Part shown: in pieces, positions 15,244 through 21,833 of the stretch
How positions within the stretch are numbered: the first letter of the stretch is position 1
Layout of the letters: every line of letters starts with the position of its first letter
Origin: Candidatus Falkowbacteria bacterium RIFCSPLOWO2_12_FULL_45_13
GTDB taxonomy: Bacteria > Patescibacteriota > Patescibacteriia > Patescibacteriales > GWC2-42-12
Reading direction: 5' to 3'
Length of the DNA: 22,560 nt
NCBI GenBank assembly: GCA_001778055.1
Contig: MFFY01000043.1
Location: forward strand, 9,364 to 31,923
Translations under genes and position numbers: made by a program
Notes under the pieces: model-generated
What the model saw: the letters and a program-made list of their open reading frames with translations, nothing else
Databases searched by the model: none
What the model was told of the DNA's origin: nothing

Positions 15244-15322
15244 AAATTAAACCCTAATAAAATGCTCTATCATGGCGGGTCGGATTCCACTATGACAATT
15301 TAATCATACCCACTCTCCTAAC

Positions 15323-15366
15323 AAAAAGCAACCCAGTCCCAGTTTAAGAAACTGGGGCTGGGTGCT
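15323..15366 (-). terminator. Factor-independent terminator after the S-layer-like gene
   Basis: On the minus strand, AGCACCCAGCCCCAGTTT pairs across a CTT loop with AAACTGGGACTGGGTTGCT, then comes TTTTTG. It starts 33 bp past the stop of the 15399-19007 gene. It is the strongest terminator in the window. Confidence 0.88.
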
Positions 15367-15398
15367 TTGGTATTTCAACTAAACGGAATTTTCTTGAA

Positions 15399-18300
15399 TT
15401 ACTTAGAAAAACTCTGCGCTACGGTCATATCCTTCAGTAAGTAGCCGTTGGTCCAATCAGAGGTAGCGGTCGTGTGAGCGCTGGCTGATCTGTCAGACCA
15501 AACATTATACTGGCTGGCTGCGCTAACCGCCGGACTGGTATTATCATTAGCGCCTTTAGAATAGGCCGAGGCGGTTGAAGTCGCCGCTACATCCTGTTTG
15601 AACCTGACAATAATCTGATCGCCGGTAGCGGTATAACCGGTCACCGTGCCCCTGACTTCATAAGTCTTGGGCGTGGTGCTGATGCTTAACACATCATTAT
15701 CAATCGCGCCGACTATCAAAGCGACGACACCGTCGGTAGTCGCTGGGCTGATCGCCGTATCGGTTAATTGAGTAGAGGTGTTAGGATCATAGAGATGTAA
15801 GCTGGTCACGTCACAGCCCGTAGTAGAAACCGTGAAGCTCAACTGCTTAATCTCAATATTTCCGGCCGCATCAGCTACTACCGAGAACTTGTACAAACCT
15901 CCGTTAACCGGATCGCTGCCGGCATCAAGCTTGGCAAAAGTGGGTTTCGACTTTCGGTTGTAGAAGGTATTGCCGGTTAAATCGGCGGTAATGCCTGAAC
16001 CAATATTGGTCTGCGAGGTGCCTGAATCGCCGGTGGCGTTAAAGCCTTCGCCGAAATCCAAGGCAATCGCGCCGTTCGCACCTGAAGCGCCGCTGGAAGT
16101 AAGACTGACCATATCAACATAAACGTCAAGCGTGGCGTCGTCATCAGCCGGTACGTAGAGAGTTAAGCCGGTGAAAGTGGCCGTAGCGTTAGCTTCAGAG
16201 CCGGTAGTGAATACTTGGGTCGACGAGGTAACGGTCGTACCGGCCTTGTTCTTATACTTGACATACACGCCAGCGGTTGAAGTCGCGAAGTCATTCCCCA
16301 CTTTAAGCTTTAACTTATCAATGGTGAAACCCTCGTTAGAAGCGCTGAAAGTGTACTGCGCCAGGTAATTGCCGGTTGAACCAGCCAAAACGATGGCCGA
16401 GTCAGGCATACTGCCGTTAGCGGTAGTTAAGCTGCCGGTGCCGATAGTAATGGTCTGAATGTCCACAGCAGAAGCGGAAACCGATAGGCCGGTATTCGCG
16501 CCATTGCCGTCCGCGTCAATGTTAGCAGTCCAGGGGCCTGCGTTAGCGCCTGATTTAATGTCGCCGTACAAATCAATTACTTTATTGGCGGAAGCGACTA
16601 AAGTGAAGCTGACCGAAAAGTTGTTGGAACTTGACGGGCTGGATTTAGCATCGCCCAACTGAACGCCAGTAGCATGATCCTTTAAGTAGATTCTGGTTAA
16701 GGTGGAGGCGTTATATTCGACCGCATCTAAGGCAACTGTTATTGAGCTGACGGTTACGCCTTCGGCCGCGCCAGCGCTAACCACAAACGAGCCTAACCGG
16801 GCATCATTCGTGCCGGCCACTATGGTCTGATTGGCATAACCTGAATACTTGCTGACGCTGACCGCGCCGGAAGTAATATTCAAGGTATAGGCGGAAGTAT
16901 CAGTGGATGGGGCATTAAATGTGCCTAAGGAAGTCTGCCGCTGCGCGTTTGAAGAGCCGGTGCCTAAAGTAATAGCCACGGTTTCTCCGCCGCTAAAGCT
17001 GGTAGAGGTGGTAGTCTTGATGTCGCCGACGATTTTAACCTTGGCGGTTGTGCCGGCCTTAACGATAAGGGTTGAGCCAAAAGTAAAGTTAACGTCGGTG
17101 GCGTCGGTTAAATTCTTGGTGGTGCCTACTTGCACGTCATCCACCAAGACTTTGCCATTTAAGATGCCGCCGTCGCCATGTCCGCCAGTGCCGGCGGAGA
17201 TATTAGCCTGAACGTCTAAATTCGCGACCTTGATGTCTTCGCCTGAAGCCGTGAAATCAAAGATGCCTAAAGTTACGTTGGTAGCGTCAACCGCCACATC
17301 AGTGTTCGGAGAATTAGTGGCTCGGCTGATCGCCAAAGCGCCCTGATCAATCAACCAAACGTAGCCATCAGTATTTTTTAAGACACTGAAAGTGCCAGCG
17401 CTATAAGGTTCGATATAAACGTTATAATTGTTATCTTTGATAATTATGTCGTTCTGATTCTGGAAGGACATGTAGAAGGTTCTGGTTGAACCGCCCACCA
17501 CGTCAGCTCTGACGCTGACGGCTTTGGAGCCGCCCTTAGGAATTATCAAAGGAGCGGCGGATAAGTCAAAGTCTACGATATTGCCTGAAGCCAAGGCGGC
17601 CACAGTCGGGCCGACTTGAGCGCCGGAAACCAATAACTTAAAGTTCTTCATGTCGGTGAGCTGGATAGAACCAACCGCGGTCAATTTAAGTCTTTCAACT
17701 TTTAATTCTTGGTTGGTGCTGGTCATGGTAAATTTCCAGATCTCTTGTTCGTTGGCCGGGCTTAATCCGGCATTGTTGGAAGAAGGCTGATCATAAACGC
17801 TGAAAGTTACTCTGCCCAGATCGGTGGCATTGGCGGTTGACATTAAATTGCCGGCAACCGGGAAAGAACCGCTGACAGCCGCGCCGTTAGTGGTTACGTC
17901 AGCGGCCGCGACTAAGTTCATGCCAATAGTCTTGCCTGAAGTAGCGGCATAATTCATATCGCCGGTCAAAGTAATAGCTTTGGTCGTGCCCTTAGCAACC
18001 GTGAATAAGCCGGAAGCATTATTAAAGGTAACGTAATTTGAAGAAATTGAAGAAGAATCAGTTAATCGAGTGGCTCCTTCATACAAGAACAAGCCGTCCA
18101 AGTCAGTATCGGCTGAAATGCCAGTTCTCTTAAACTTCAAATTCTTGACCACCACGTCGCCATCGGCAGAGGCGGTAAAGTTAACCTTTAAGAATGGAAC
18201 ATTAGCCTGGCCGTTGCCGGTCGAAGCCGTGGTATTGGTAATTACGGTGACTGAAGCCGGCGTGTCTGAAGCTAAAGCAATGGTCAAGCCAGTGCCTGAA

Positions 18301-19007
18301 CCAGCTACGCCGCCCGCGCCTGAAGAGGTGTCGATTATAGTAGCAACCGCGGCTGAAATCGCCGTGCCTTCTGTCGGTTTGGCAATGGTAGCGGTGACAA
18401 CATCAGCCCATTTGAATCGGTTAGCCAGAAAAGCCGTTTCGCTAGCGACCTTTGAAGCCGTGCCGTCAGCATTGATGTAAAAAACATCAGCCGCAGCGCC
18501 AAACTTCACTAAACTGCCCTGTGGATAAGCGGTGGCGCTGACGGTCGAGGCGCTGATCTTATAATTGGTAAAGAAAGCGTCTGGCACGTCAATGATCCTC
18601 TTATTCCAAGCGCTGCCGTACAAAGTCGAAGCCGTTGCTTCATCGGGGATAGCTACTAAATTGCCGTTCGAAGTAACCGCGTAAACTTTGGGATTGGTGG
18701 TTATCTTAACTAATTTAGTGCCTGGTCTAACGGTGACGTTCGCTCCCAGAGGATATGACTCTAACTCGCTTTGAGGAATAGTTATCACTCCGGAAAAATC
18801 ACTGTACCAGGAAAAATAAGTTGACTCATTAGGAAAAACATATCTCTTGCCATCAGCGGCCAAGTAATAGACGGACGAAAGCCCGGCCATCTTGATTAAG
18901 TCACCGGCTGAAGCGGTCGCTTGGGCCTCTGGGGCCGTAACTACGCTCATTGATAAGACGGTGACGAAAATTACGCTAATGGCGAAGATTTTCTTGAATC
19001 TTTCCAT
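15399..19007 (-). CDS. Secreted S-layer-like surface protein, 1202 aa
   Basis: A signal peptide spans residues 1-30 (MERFKKIFAISVIFVTV... with cleavage likely after AQA). Residues 35-70, 95-130 and 163-200 are three divergent copies of a small module built as LIKM/LVKI/LVKF, then YYL/YAV/FYI, then a short [D/N]G turn. About six beta-sandwich-like repeats of 100-120 residues follow, starting near 255, 420, 565, 728, 873 and 1030. Each has an F-x-A-S...(I/V)-x-(V/I)-x-x-L pattern and a late D(I/V/M) strand. The tail YNVWSDRSASAHTTATSDW...LLKDMTVAQSFSK is of a type I associate with CPR surface proteins. It is rich in Ser, Thr, Ala and Gly, with one Cys (1065). No Shine-Dalgarno is seen, but the leader is structured and a strong terminator follows, consistent with high expression. 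S-layer assignment is inferred from architecture. Confidence 0.82.
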   Translation of the reverse strand: MERFKKIFAISVIFVTVLSMSVVTAPEAQATASAGDLIKMAGLSSVYYLAADGKRYVFPNESTYFSWYSDFSGVITIPQSELESYPLGANVTVRPGTKLVKITTNPKVYAVTSNGNLVAIPDEATASTLYGSAWNKRIIDVPDAFFTNYKISASTVSATAYPQGSLVKFGAAADVFYINADGTASKVASETAFLANRFKWADVVTATIAKPTEGTAISAAVATIIDTSSGAGGVAGSGTGLTIALASDTPASVTVITNTTASTGNGQANVPFLKVNFTASADGDVVVKNLKFKRTGISADTDLDGLFLYEGATRLTDSSSISSNYVTFNNASGLFTVAKGTTKAITLTGDMNYAATSGKTIGMNLVAAADVTTNGAAVSGSFPVAGNLMSTANATDLGRVTFSVYDQPSSNNAGLSPANEQEIWKFTMTSTNQELKVERLKLTAVGSIQLTDMKNFKLLVSGAQVGPTVAALASGNIVDFDLSAAPLIIPKGGSKAVSVRADVVGGSTRTFYMSFQNQNDIIIKDNNYNVYIEPYSAGTFSVLKNTDGYVWLIDQGALAISRATNSPNTDVAVDATNVTLGIFDFTASGEDIKVANLDVQANISAGTGGHGDGGILNGKVLVDDVQVGTTKNLTDATDVNFTFGSTLIVKAGTTAKVKIVGDIKTTTSTSFSGGETVAITLGTGSSNAQRQTSLGTFNAPSTDTSAYTLNITSGAVSVSKYSGYANQTIVAGTNDARLGSFVVSAGAAEGVTVSSITVALDAVEYNASTLTRIYLKDHATGVQLGDAKSSPSSSNNFSVSFTLVASANKVIDLYGDIKSGANAGPWTANIDADGNGANTGLSVSASAVDIQTITIGTGSLTTANGSMPDSAIVLAGSTGNYLAQYTFSASNEGFTIDKLKLKVGNDFATSTAGVYVKYKNKAGTTVTSSTQVFTTGSEANATATFTGLTLYVPADDDATLDVYVDMVSLTSSGASGANGAIALDFGEGFNATGDSGTSQTNIGSGITADLTGNTFYNRKSKPTFAKLDAGSDPVNGGLYKFSVVADAAGNIEIKQLSFTVSTTGCDVTSLHLYDPNTSTQLTDTAISPATTDGVVALIVGAIDNDVLSISTTPKTYEVRGTVTGYTATGDQIIVRFKQDVAATSTASAYSKGANDNTSPAVSAASQYNVWSDRSASAHTTATSDWTNGYLLKDMTVAQSFSK

Positions 19008-19021
19008 AGGTTATTTATTTA

Positions 19022-19088
19022 CCCAGTTAAATAATTTATTATTTACTCTGGGTCCTTTATCTTCGCGACGATTTATCGGTGCGAAGAT
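19022..19088 (-). promoter_or_regulatory. Two leader hairpins upstream of the S-layer-like gene
   Basis: Hairpin 1 (19022-19052) pairs CCCAG with CTGGG and TAAATAAT with ATTATTTA, ending 14 bp from the start codon. Hairpin 2 (19059-19088) pairs ATCTTCGC with GCGAAGAT and CGAT with ATCG. If transcription starts upstream, both would lie in the mRNA leader, where they could stabilise it or control initiation. No convincing -35/-10 pair was found. Confidence 0.5.
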
Positions 19089-19147
19089 TTTCTTGTTATT
19101 TAAATTCGTGCCCCCTCTTAAATTTCCTCTCCTCTCTTTTCTTTCTT

Positions 19148-19170
19148 CCCTCTCCTTACGAAGGAGAGGG
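19148..19170. repeat. 23-bp palindrome CCCTCTCCTT/AAGGAGAGGG
   Basis: Perfect 10-bp arms around ACG, followed by TTAGGGTGAG. This resembles a dispersed GAGAGGGTTAGGGTGAG repeat known from many bacterial genomes. Confidence 0.65.
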
Positions 19171-19278
19171 TTAGGGTGAGATTTTAAGGTGAGGTTAAAA
19201 GCAAATCAACCGGAATCCCGCCCCACGAAGAAATTACGATTTTAGATTTTCGATTTTAGATTTCGAAATCTTTTATTC

Positions 19279-19308
19279 TCCGCCAAAGGCGGATCCGCCT
19301 AGGGCGGA
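19279..19308. repeat. 30-bp double hairpin (copy 3)
   Basis: Stems TCCGCC/GGCGGA (loop AAA) and TCCGCC/GGCGGA (loop TAG). It is flanked by inverted TTTTCGATTT / AAATCGAAAA arms, making a larger composite palindrome from about 19243 to 19328. Confidence 0.85.
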
Positions 19309-19336
19309 GAAAATCATAAATCGAAAATATCTTTGC

Positions 19337-19529
19337 GGTTAGCTTGCTGATTTGCTTTTTATCTCGCGACGATCAATCGCGAGACTGATAATTTAAAAAA
19401 CAAGTTGATTAATTAATTTGGTAAAACCTCTGCAGTCGCAGATCGACCTTTCAGATTTCACCGCCCTCCGCTTAATGCGGATTAGAAGATTTACCTTATT
19501 TTAGATAAATCAACAAATCAGCACTAACC
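19337..19529. repeat. 193-bp inverted-repeat-bounded element
   Basis: The left end GGTTAGCTTGCTGATTTG (19337-19354) matches the right end CAAATCAGCACTAACC (19514-19529) in inverse orientation with a small gap. Inside are the hairpins TCTCGCGA/TCGCGAGA, TCTGC/GCAGA and CCGC/GCGG. A GGTAAA...TTTACC pair bounds 19421-19496. It is not recognisable as a known RNA. Confidence 0.6.
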
Positions 19530-19588
19530 ATTTACATTTAATTGCGGAAATAAATTTTTAAAATTTTCAAATTCCAATTTTCAATTTT

Positions 19589-19618
19589 TCCGCCCAAGGC
19601 GGATCCGCCTAGGGCTGA
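19589..19618. repeat. 30-bp double hairpin (copy 4, last stem imperfect)
   Basis: Stems TCCGCC/GGCGGA (loop CAA) and TCCGCC/GGCTGA (loop TAG, one mismatch), followed by CAATGAATT. With its flanks it aligns to copy 2 at 12051-12080 in the opposite orientation. Confidence 0.82.
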
Positions 19619-19701
19619 CAATGAATTATCAATTATCAAATTTTCAATTAAAAATTATAACATTGAAAATTCATTGAAAATTGGTCATTGAGAATTGAAA
19701 A

Positions 19702-20574
19702 TTAATCTGTGCTACTCGCGATCTCGCTTTCGCCCTTGACTTGGCCGGACTCTGATAAGGCTTTATTCACTTCCTCAAGCTTGTTTATGGTTTCGTCCAA
19801 ATTTTTTTCATCAAATAATTTTTCCGCCTGCTCAAGCATCTGATCGGCTGAAGCTCTGGTCTCCGGCGTTGAGGTGGCATTAGTTATGGTTTGATTTTCC
19901 GAAATTAGTTTAGTAGTACTGGCGATGTCGCCACCGGCCGCGGGCTTTTCGGTCGTTGATTCAGCCGGTTCGGCAATTTCCATCCTTTGGTCGCTCTTAC
20001 CTAAATTGGCGCCGAAAACTTGAGATTCATCATTTTTCGCCTGCTCTTTGGCCGCTTTAATAATGGTCAGCCTTTTTTTAACTTGGCCGATTTCTCTTTT
20101 AAAATTCTGCGACAGGGCTTCCAGTTTATCATTATTAGTTTCCAACGTCTGATCGGTATCTTTTAAAATTTGCACCATCTCTTTGGCGCGGTTAGTGGCA
20201 AACTCCACGCCTAATTTAGCTTTATCTTGTTCGTCGAAAGCCATGGCGAATTGCGCTTTCTCGCTGATAATCTTGGCGATGTATAAAGAATCGCCTGGCT
20301 TGGAATTTTTCGAAGCGTAAACGCCGCCCAGGCCAACTACTAAAATTAAAACACTGGCCGCGGACGCCAGCCAGACCGGCTTAGCCAAACTGATTAAAAT
20401 CTGGCGCGGCATAATAGTCTGCCAAACTATTCTGATATTTGATTGAGGCGCCAAAACCGGGCGGCTGGCGGAAATTTGACTATACAAAATTCCCCGATAA
20501 TTTTTCTTCCAAGCCTGATCGGGTTTGATGTCTTTTAAGTTATTTAATTTTTTCAGCAATTCTCTGTCGTTCAT
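19702..20574 (-). CDS. Probable anti-sigma membrane protein (DUF5667-like), 290 aa
   Basis: The start is placed at the ATG at 20574 (MNDRELLKKLNNLKDIKPDQAW). The frame is open to 20742, but that part only translates palindromic repeats. Residues 1-60 are cytoplasmic, 66-87 are one transmembrane helix (PVWLASAASVLILVVGLGGVY), and the rest is extracytoplasmic. Right after the membrane comes KPGDSLYIAKIISEKAQFAMAFDEQDKAKLGVEFATNRAKEM, close to the DUF5667 pattern (PGD-LY-K, helical, A-R-E). DUF5667 proteins commonly accompany sigma factors. A helical segment (140-180), a Ser/Thr/Pro-rich stretch and a final helix (243-275) follow. It is encoded directly after an ECF-type sigma factor, so it probably tethers and inhibits it. 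It lacks a recognised zinc anti-sigma Cys/His motif. Confidence 0.75.
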   Translation of the reverse strand: MNDRELLKKLNNLKDIKPDQAWKKNYRGILYSQISASRPVLAPQSNIRIVWQTIMPRQILISLAKPVWLASAASVLILVVGLGGVYASKNSKPGDSLYIAKIISEKAQFAMAFDEQDKAKLGVEFATNRAKEMVQILKDTDQTLETNNDKLEALSQNFKREIGQVKKRLTIIKAAKEQAKNDESQVFGANLGKSDQRMEIAEPAESTTEKPAAGGDIASTTKLISENQTITNATSTPETRASADQMLEQAEKLFDEKNLDETINKLEEVNKALSESGQVKGESEIASSTD

Positions 20575-20579
20575 ATTTA

Positions 20580-20747
20580 TTTGTCCCCCCTGACAAGGGG
20601 GGATTTCCGCCAGAGGCGCCGTGCCCGCCGGCAGGCAGGGATCTCCGCCCAAGGCGGACCAGCCTCTGGCTGGCGCGACAAACTTGGGCGGAAAGGGGGT
20701 TAATTTAACCTCCCCTGATTCCCCCAGAGGGGAAATCAACACTCCTT
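20580..20747. repeat. GC-rich compound palindrome block between the sigma and anti-sigma genes
   Basis: 168 bp of stacked hairpins: CCCCCC/GGGGGG (20585-20590/20597-20602), TCCGCC...GGCG (from 20606), double-hairpin copy 5, GGTTAA/TTAACC near 20697-20709, and CCCC/GGGG repeats. It is much more GC-rich than its surroundings. It would be transcribed between the two cistrons. The G run lies about 10 nt before the ATG at 20574 and could act as a weak Shine-Dalgarno locked in a hairpin. Confidence 0.8.
20644..20673. repeat. 30-bp double hairpin (copy 5)
   Basis: Stems TCCGCC/GGCGGA (loop CAA) and CCAGCC/GGCTGG (loop TCT). The second stem differs from the other copies on both sides, preserving pairing. 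Confidence 0.82.
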
Positions 20748-21323
20748 TTAGAAGGAGGGCTTTTCATCTTGGCTTAAAAGTTCTTTCAGAGCATTAAGCG
20801 CCCGATAAATTAGCACTCTGACATTACCTTTTGATTTATCTAAAATTTCGGCGATTTCTTTTATTGATAGCTCGTTGACGAAGCGTAAAATTATTACTTC
20901 GCGATATTCATCTTTAAGTTTTGGCAGTTTAGTTTCCAGAACCAATAAATCGGCTTTGAGTTCCAAACCATAATTCGGGTTCTGTTTTTCGTCGATTATT
21001 TTAATGCCATTTTCGTTATCCAGACTGACGCTTTCCCGGCCCTTGGTTTTTCGGTAGTGATCAATGATTAAATTCCTGGCGATTTTATAGAGCAAAGCTT
21101 TTAAAGTATTAGGATTTTCTAATTTCTTTTCTAAAATGTAATTCCAAGTTTTTAAAAATACTGATGAAGATAAATCTTCAGCCTCTTCCCGGTTACCCAC
21201 CTTAAAATAAATAAATCTATAGAGTTGATCAACATACAAATCATAAGCCTTAATGAAAGCTTCTTTGTCATTCTTTTTTACCTTATATAATAATAGTTTT
21301 TCTTCAATTTTGCTTATGTTCAT
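20748..21323 (-). CDS. ECF-type sigma-70 family RNA polymerase sigma factor, 191 aa
   Basis: Residues 22-93 are sigma region 2 (AFIKAYDLYVDQLYRFIYFKVGNREEAEDLSSSVFLKTW, then ALLYKIARNLIIDHYRK, which binds the -10 element). Residues 128-184 are region 4 (LPKLKDEYREVIILRFVNELSIKEIAEILDKSKGNVRVLIYRALNALKE) with the helix-turn-helix for the -35. Regions 1 and 3 are absent, and the size is typical of ECF sigmas. The stop is 174 bp before the anti-sigma-like start, with a palindrome block between. On the minus strand TATAAT lies at 21332-21327, only 3 nt before the ATG. It may be a promoter for a very short or leaderless transcript, though the spacing is awkward. Target genes are not identifiable; the neighbouring envelope genes are candidates. 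Confidence 0.92.
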   Translation of the reverse strand: MNISKIEEKLLLYKVKKNDKEAFIKAYDLYVDQLYRFIYFKVGNREEAEDLSSSVFLKTWNYILEKKLENPNTLKALLYKIARNLIIDHYRKTKGRESVSLDNENGIKIIDEKQNPNYGLELKADLLVLETKLPKLKDEYREVIILRFVNELSIKEIAEILDKSKGNVRVLIYRALNALKELLSQDEKPSF

Positions 21324-21695
21324 TTAATTATACGAAAGTTATTAAAGATTGTTACACTGCCCTAACGAATCAACGAATTTTACAACAAATATAACGAACA
21401 ATATTCGCGAGATTCGTTAATTTGCTTTAAATAAAAAATTTAGCTAATTATAGCCATTTTTTCTCATGCGGGATTCCGTCCAGCCAGAGAATCTATGTAT
21501 GTTAGATAATAACATATTGATTGATAAATGGCAATTTTGATCTCGTAACTCGTAACTCAAAAAAATTTAAATAATAGCCATAACTATGGGTTTTATTCGA
21601 GTTGCGAGTTATGAGATACGAGATGTGAGTTACGAGTTACGAAATTATCGCTCTTGATTTCTTATAAGTAATATGTAAAAATTAAAACATACAAG
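21324..21695. other. Intergenic region upstream of the operator array, no gene seen
   Basis: This divergent spacer holds an inverted TAACGAATC/GATTCGTTA pair (21363-21419 region) and a heptamer repeat pair (21540-21647). The rest is AT-rich sequence without a recognisable gene or RNA. Promoters for both flanking genes should lie in it or in the operator array. Confidence 0.5.
21540..21647. repeat. Inverted pair of GAGTTAC-type heptamer arrays
   Basis: 21599-21647 is seven units of period 7: GAGTTGC, GAGTTAT, GAGATAC, GAGATGT, GAGTTAC, GAGTTAC, GAAATTA. The segment 21540-21558 carries the same units in inverse orientation, pairing with 21599-21617 with two mismatches. CCATAACTATGG lies in the loop. 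There are no spacers as in CRISPR. Confidence 0.82.
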
Positions 21696-21721
21696 TTAAG
21701 TCTACATTAATCTAGACTTAA
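21696..21721. promoter_or_regulatory. Palindromic operator-like site 1
   Basis: TTAAGTCTA and TAGACTTAA are perfect 9-bp arms around CATTAATC. The 26-bp site is identical to site 3 at 23 of 26 positions. It is centred 58 bp before site 2. Confidence 0.75.
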
Positions 21722-21752
21722 ATAACGAGACAACAAAAACCATTTATTACGA

Positions 21753-21780
21753 CTTTAGTCCACAATAATGTAGACTAAAG
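21753..21780. promoter_or_regulatory. Palindromic operator-like site 2
   Basis: CTTTAGTCCACA and TGTAGACTAAAG are 12-bp arms (one mismatch) around ATAA. It shares the AGTCCACAATAATGTAGACT core with site 3 and changes both flanks symmetrically (TTTAG/CTAAA in place of TTAAG/CTTAA). Confidence 0.78.
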
Positions 21781-21797
21781 TTTAATTACTCATAAAT

Positions 21798-21823
21798 TTA
21801 AGTCCACAATAATGTAGACTTAA
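21798..21823. promoter_or_regulatory. Palindromic operator-like site 3, next to the HTH gene start
   Basis: TTAAGTCCACA and TGTAGACTTAA are 11-bp arms (one mismatch) around ATAA. The site ends 10 bp before the ATG at 21834, overlapping where a promoter or ribosome entry must be. This favours autoregulation by the encoded HTH protein. Confidence 0.78.
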
Positions 21824-21833
21824 CTCTAAAAGA

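Larger units (their letters stand above)
19089..19701. other. Repeat-packed intergenic region, no gene seen
   Basis: The region between the S-layer-like gene and the anti-sigma-like gene is 694 bp. Apart from the two hairpins next to the S-layer gene, it is nearly all repeats. These include a CCCTCTCCTT...AAGGAGAGGG palindrome (19148-19170), GATTTTA heptamers (19238-19265), two double hairpins (19279-19308 and 19589-19618), a TCTCGCGA/TCGCGAGA hairpin (19362-19384), a larger inverted repeat (19337-19529) and AAATTGA-type heptamers (19560-19700). AAAAGCAAATCA at 19197-19208 is also inverted at 19348-19359. No open frame with protein character was seen. Confidence 0.7.

Noticed and set aside
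15399..19007. Long antisense frames on the plus strand within the surface protein gene (for example 18070-18480, 16903-17211)
   Set aside because: They are rich in Val/Pro/Leu, overlap a full-length coding frame and have no family resemblance. The biased Ala/Thr/Ser/Gly codon use of the real gene keeps the opposite strand open.
19421..19496. tRNA-like segment of 76 bp with pairing ends
   Set aside because: It has no proper T-arm (GTTCRA), no 7-bp anticodon loop and no cloverleaf on either strand.
20575..20742. N-terminal extension of the anti-sigma-like protein to 20742
   Set aside because: It begins at a GTG directly touching its only AAGGAG, with no usable spacing, and encodes Pro/Gly-rich repeat translation.
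21599..21647. CRISPR array
   Set aside because: The units are 7 bp in direct tandem without spacers, and no cas gene is nearby.
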